From Pseudomonadota bacterium (lineage in GTDB: Bacteria > Pseudomonadota > Gammaproteobacteria > Steroidobacterales > Steroidobacteraceae): 48,116 nucleotides of DNA. The position numbers and the translations under genes were made by a program. The stretch is taken from NCBI GenBank assembly GCA_023391815.1, contig JAEWAF010000029.1:1-48116 (forward strand), given 5' to 3'. The notes below the pieces were generated by a model. It did not search any database. It was given only the letters and a program-made list of their open reading frames with translations, and was not told the DNA's origin. This document shows, piece by piece, positions 45,334 to 48,116 of the stretch. Within the stretch, counting starts at the first letter, position 1, and every line of letters starts with the position of its first letter.

Positions 45334-47409
45334 ATGACTTCTTTCCGGACTTGCCGCGTGACCGCGGCGGTCGTCTCGACCTTGCTTCTGGCGACGCTCG
45401 CCGGCTGCGGCGGCGGTGGTGGAGGTGGCGGCACGTCTACCCCGCCCCCCACCAGCAACAACCCCAATCCGAATCCGCCGACCACCACGCCGGATCCGGA
45501 CCCGACACCGCTGACACGCCTGACTCTGTCCGGCACCGTCACCGACGCTCCCATTGCCAATGCCGTGGTCACAGCCACGATCGGCAACCAGACATTCACC
45601 GCGAATGCGGACGCCAATGGCACCTACAACGTCGAGATCGCGATCGATCCGGCCCAGGCGAGCGGATTCGTGACGCTGTCCGCCCGCGGCGTGGGCTCGC
45701 AGTCGTATGTGGAGTTCACCAGCCTTGCGGGAACGTTCGCATCGCTCAAAACGCAGGCCGGCGCCGATAACACTTTGTCGAATACCGAGAACTTCGCGAC
45801 ACAGATCACGAACGTGAGCACCGCGTTGGCCGTGCTGCTCAAGGAAGCCAGTGGCGGCAGCTCGATCGCGAGCGAGGAGGTTCTGCGCACGTTGTCGGCG
45901 ACGCTCGACAGCCAGGAACTGCTGGATCTGGCCACGGCGATCAAGCTCTACGTGGATCACTCGGACGACTATCCAATGCCGCAGGGTGAGACTTCACTGC
46001 TGGCATTGATGTCCAGCGCCGCAACTCGCGCTCAGTTCATCGACGATACTTACAACCGGAATCCGACGATGTTCGCCAACGCGCAGACCTCCATCGTCAC
46101 CGATTCCACGCTGACGCAGCCGGTCAACGCCGACGCACTGCCTGAGAAATTGACGTTGGCGATGCTGTCCAACGACGCCGAGTTCTCGTTCAACTACTTC
46201 AATCGCGTGAATTCGTACACGTTCAACGCCAACGGGACGGGCACCGCCGCGGCCGGCAGTTGGAAGGGCGTCGACATGACCTGGGCCGTGAACGGTTCGA
46301 GCGTCGATATCACCTACGGCGAAACGGTCCAGTTCGATAGCTACGTGCGCTGCCCCGGCGTGGCACGTCAAGTCGCGGCGACTTTCGCGAGCGAGGGGGC
46401 AAAACTCACATTGCTGAACGACCGCGTCGTGGCGCTCACCGAGACCCACGAAATCACGTACCCCGCCATCTGTAACCTGTCGCCACGCACGGAGACGACC
46501 ACCGTCGCGCGCACCATCCTCGAAGACGACGACTTCCAGCAGATCGACGCCGCCGACCTGGCGGGTTCCGTCCGGTCCATCTACGTTTACAACCCGAGCA
46601 CCGGCGTGACCGCCGATATCGCGGAGTTGAATGCCGACGGCACCGGCCTGACCTGGGCGTTCGACAAGCAGTTCACGTGGGCACTGGACAGCAGCGGTCG
46701 CGTGGTCACCGTGACGTTCACCGACGGCAGCGTGGCGAAGTTCCGCTCACTCCGCGATGTGGACGCCCTCACCACTGACTTGTTGTATGAATTCACCACT
46801 CCCGACGGACGATATGTGGATGCCGGCGCCTCCGTGTTCGCGGACCCTGAGTTGCCCTTGCTGTTCACCCCGCAGAACGTGACCGGACGTTTCTATCAAT
46901 TCGGTCTGGGCGATGAAATCACTCGCGATTCGCGCCTGAAGGGCTTCCGCCTGCGGTTCAACAACGACGGCACCGGCTCGCAGGAGAACGATTCCATCGT
47001 GGCCGACCAGGTGGCGACGCTGGATGGCACCAACACGCCGGAGTTCAACTTCCGCTGGAGCATCGATGACAGCGACGACGTGGTCATCCAGCACACTGTC
47101 CATGTGGGAGTCGGATTCGACAACTGTGCCTTCGGCAGCAACCTGGATTGCGTGTTGATCGATGAGCGTCGGCTGGTGCCGCTGGCCGTCATGGACGGAG
47201 CCGCTGGACGCCGTGCTTACTGGATGGAATATCGCCGCACGGCCGGCGAGGCGCCCGACGTGGTCGATGACGACACCGTTCCGACGACACTGATCCGCTT
47301 TTACGACTACGAGCAGCTGAGCGCGCCGGTGGTCGTGAACGGCAAGCCTTCGTTGGCCGGTCAGGCCAGCACCCGCAAGCTGCGCTTCCACGGCATCAGC
47401 CAGCGTTGA
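45334..47409 (+). CDS. Large lipoprotein with repeated GTG-x-W units
   Basis: 691-residue predicted lipoprotein. Signal peptide with lipobox TLAGC (Cys25), followed by eight glycines and a Pro/Asn/Thr/Asp linker to about residue 60. A beta-sandwich stretch follows (LSGTVTDAPIANAVVTATIGNQTFTANADANGTYNVEI), like carboxypeptidase-regulatory or Big-type domains. Beyond 280 three related units occur, each with a [DN]GTG followed by a Trp-containing strand and a strand with VDI or VVT/VVI: near YTFNANGTG, AELNADGTG and RFNNDGTG. A GAGGAG site lies eight bases before the ATG, and a strong terminator follows. It is likely surface or periplasmic; function unknown. Confidence 0.8.
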   Translation: MTSFRTCRVTAAVVSTLLLATLAGCGGGGGGGGTSTPPPTSNNPNPNPPTTTPDPDPTPLTRLTLSGTVTDAPIANAVVTATIGNQTFTANADANGTYNVEIAIDPAQASGFVTLSARGVGSQSYVEFTSLAGTFASLKTQAGADNTLSNTENFATQITNVSTALAVLLKEASGGSSIASEEVLRTLSATLDSQELLDLATAIKLYVDHSDDYPMPQGETSLLALMSSAATRAQFIDDTYNRNPTMFANAQTSIVTDSTLTQPVNADALPEKLTLAMLSNDAEFSFNYFNRVNSYTFNANGTGTAAAGSWKGVDMTWAVNGSSVDITYGETVQFDSYVRCPGVARQVAATFASEGAKLTLLNDRVVALTETHEITYPAICNLSPRTETTTVARTILEDDDFQQIDAADLAGSVRSIYVYNPSTGVTADIAELNADGTGLTWAFDKQFTWALDSSGRVVTVTFTDGSVAKFRSLRDVDALTTDLLYEFTTPDGRYVDAGASVFADPELPLLFTPQNVTGRFYQFGLGDEITRDSRLKGFRLRFNNDGTGSQENDSIVADQVATLDGTNTPEFNFRWSIDDSDDVVIQHTVHVGVGFDNCAFGSNLDCVLIDERRLVPLAVMDGAAGRRAYWMEYRRTAGEAPDVVDDDTVPTTLIRFYDYEQLSAPVVVNGKPSLAGQASTRKLRFHGISQR

Positions 47410-47417
47410 TCCGCTTC

Positions 47418-47461
47418 AACAGCCCATCGCGAGGGGTATCCCTGCGATGGGCTGTTTCTTT
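47418..47461 (+). terminator. Intrinsic terminator of the large lipoprotein gene
   Basis: A perfect 13-bp stem (AACAGCCCATCGC and its complement) closes a loop with its own AGGG/CCCT pairing and is followed by TTTCTTT. It begins eight bases after the stop codon. Confidence 0.9.
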
Positions 47462-47509
47462 CGCGTAGACTGGTGCTCACGATCGCATCGACGTGAGCAT
47501 CCGCCCGCC

Positions 47510-48116
47510 ATGACGTCCGCAAAACCGTTCGCGCCCGCCTGCGAGCGCAATCAGGGTCCCATCCTCGAAGTCCTGCGCCATTATTTTCCCGATCGACGGC
47601 GCGTGCTGGAGATCGGCAGTGGGACCGGACAGCACGCGGTCCACTTCGCGCCAGCCTTTTCAACCGCGGTCTGGCAAACATCGGACGTCGCGGAGAATCT
47701 GCCAGGCATCCGCATGTGGCTGGACGAAGCGGGCTTACCGAACTTGCCGCCGCCGCTCATGCTCGATGTCACAGGCACTTGGCCGGACGCGCGTTTCGAC
47801 GCGATCTTCAGCGCTAACTCGCTGCACATCATGCCGTGGTCGGCGGTGGAGTTGTTCTTCGATGGCGTCGGTCGGGTACTGGAGCCCGGCGGGCTCCTCG
47901 CCGTCTACGGCCCATTCAACTATCACGGCACCTATACCAGCGATAGCAACCGCGAGTTCGACGGCTGGCTCAAACAACGCTCGGAATGGAGCGGCATTCG
48001 TGATTTCGAGGCTGTCGACCGCCTCGCCAGAAACATCGGCTGCGAGCTCGTGAACGATCACGCGATGCCGGCAAACAATCGGCTGCTAGTCTGGCGCCCC
48101 CACGGGGCCGGCCCCC
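47510..48116 (+). CDS. SAM-dependent methyltransferase-like protein, DUF938 family (3' end missing)
   Basis: The frame is open from ATG 47510 to the window end (202 codons), close to the full family length of about 200, so little is missing. Motif I VLEIGSGTGQHAVHFA binds S-adenosylmethionine; the DUF938 signatures are RNQGPILEVLRHYFP at the N-terminus, FDAIFSANSLHIMPW, and YGPFNYHGTYTSDSNREFD. The substrate is unknown. No Shine-Dalgarno sequence is evident. It lies after a strong terminator and is its own unit. Confidence 0.88.
   Translation, partial: MTSAKPFAPACERNQGPILEVLRHYFPDRRRVLEIGSGTGQHAVHFAPAFSTAVWQTSDVAENLPGIRMWLDEAGLPNLPPPLMLDVTGTWPDARFDAIFSANSLHIMPWSAVELFFDGVGRVLEPGGLLAVYGPFNYHGTYTSDSNREFDGWLKQRSEWSGIRDFEAVDRLARNIGCELVNDHAMPANNRLLVWRPHGAGP

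Noticed and set aside
45268..45960. Minus-strand ORF with Gly-rich stretch opposite the large lipoprotein
   Set aside because: The Gly/Arg run is the complement of the Pro and Gly stalk codons of the lipoprotein.

Overview
The window is high-GC chromosomal DNA from a free-living Gram-negative bacterium. Lipoprotein and Tat signals, a methyl-accepting chemotaxis protein, DUF3562, DUF938, the methylcitrate-cycle genes and several membrane histidine kinases point to Proteobacteria. The overall set suggests a Steroidobacter/Nevskia-like gammaproteobacterium; that placement is inference. No rRNA, tRNA, transposase, phage gene or CRISPR array was seen.

Layout: (1) 0-5.5 kb, signalling: a FixJ-type regulator cut by the window edge, a GAF histidine kinase, a chemoreceptor with a likely sigma-28 promoter, and a DUF3562 protein. 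(2) 5.5-9.4 kb, phosphate scavenging: a secreted glycerophosphodiesterase, a PhoD-type phosphatase broken by an internal deletion, and an S1/P1 nuclease. Pho-box-like sites precede the first two. (3) 9.4-17.6 kb, minus strand: a crotonase, cofE and cofD (late coenzyme F420 synthesis), a [2Fe-2S] ferredoxin and its reductase, then prpC-prpD; a cysteine-rich flavoprotein lies upstream. (4) 17.7-22.9 kb, mixed: a MscS channel, a decayed effector-binding pseudogene, an orphan sulfate-binding protein, a small lipoprotein, an M20 peptidase homologue with an unusual metal site, and a phosphoribosyltransferase. (5) 23-26 kb: biotin genes bioA-bioF-bioD. (6) 26-29 kb: an aminotransferase and an ornithine-cyclodeaminase-like gene, divergent from an Lrp/AsnC regulator, then a tandem 104-nt intergenic repeat. 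(7) 29.3-35.4 kb: an acyl-CoA dehydrogenase and the fused mutase icmF, divergent from a TetR regulator, with a readable promoter and operator between them. (8) 35.4-45.1 kb: a phosphorelay and cyclic-di-GMP island with two large membrane kinases (one hybrid), an HPt protein, a lone receiver, an active-looking REC-GGDEF and a REC with a degenerate GGDEF; a LuxR-type regulator follows. (9) 45.3-48.1 kb: a large repeat-containing lipoprotein and a DUF938 methyltransferase running off the end.

How it fits together: propionyl-CoA and short branched acyl-CoA use are represented twice (prpCD and icmF plus acyl-CoA dehydrogenase). The most unusual metabolic feature is the F420 pair beside a ferredoxin system and flavoprotein. 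The most complete regulatory system is the 35-44 kb island, whose parts suffice for a hybrid kinase to HPt to REC/REC-GGDEF relay controlling c-di-GMP. All assignments come from reading motifs; no database search was run.
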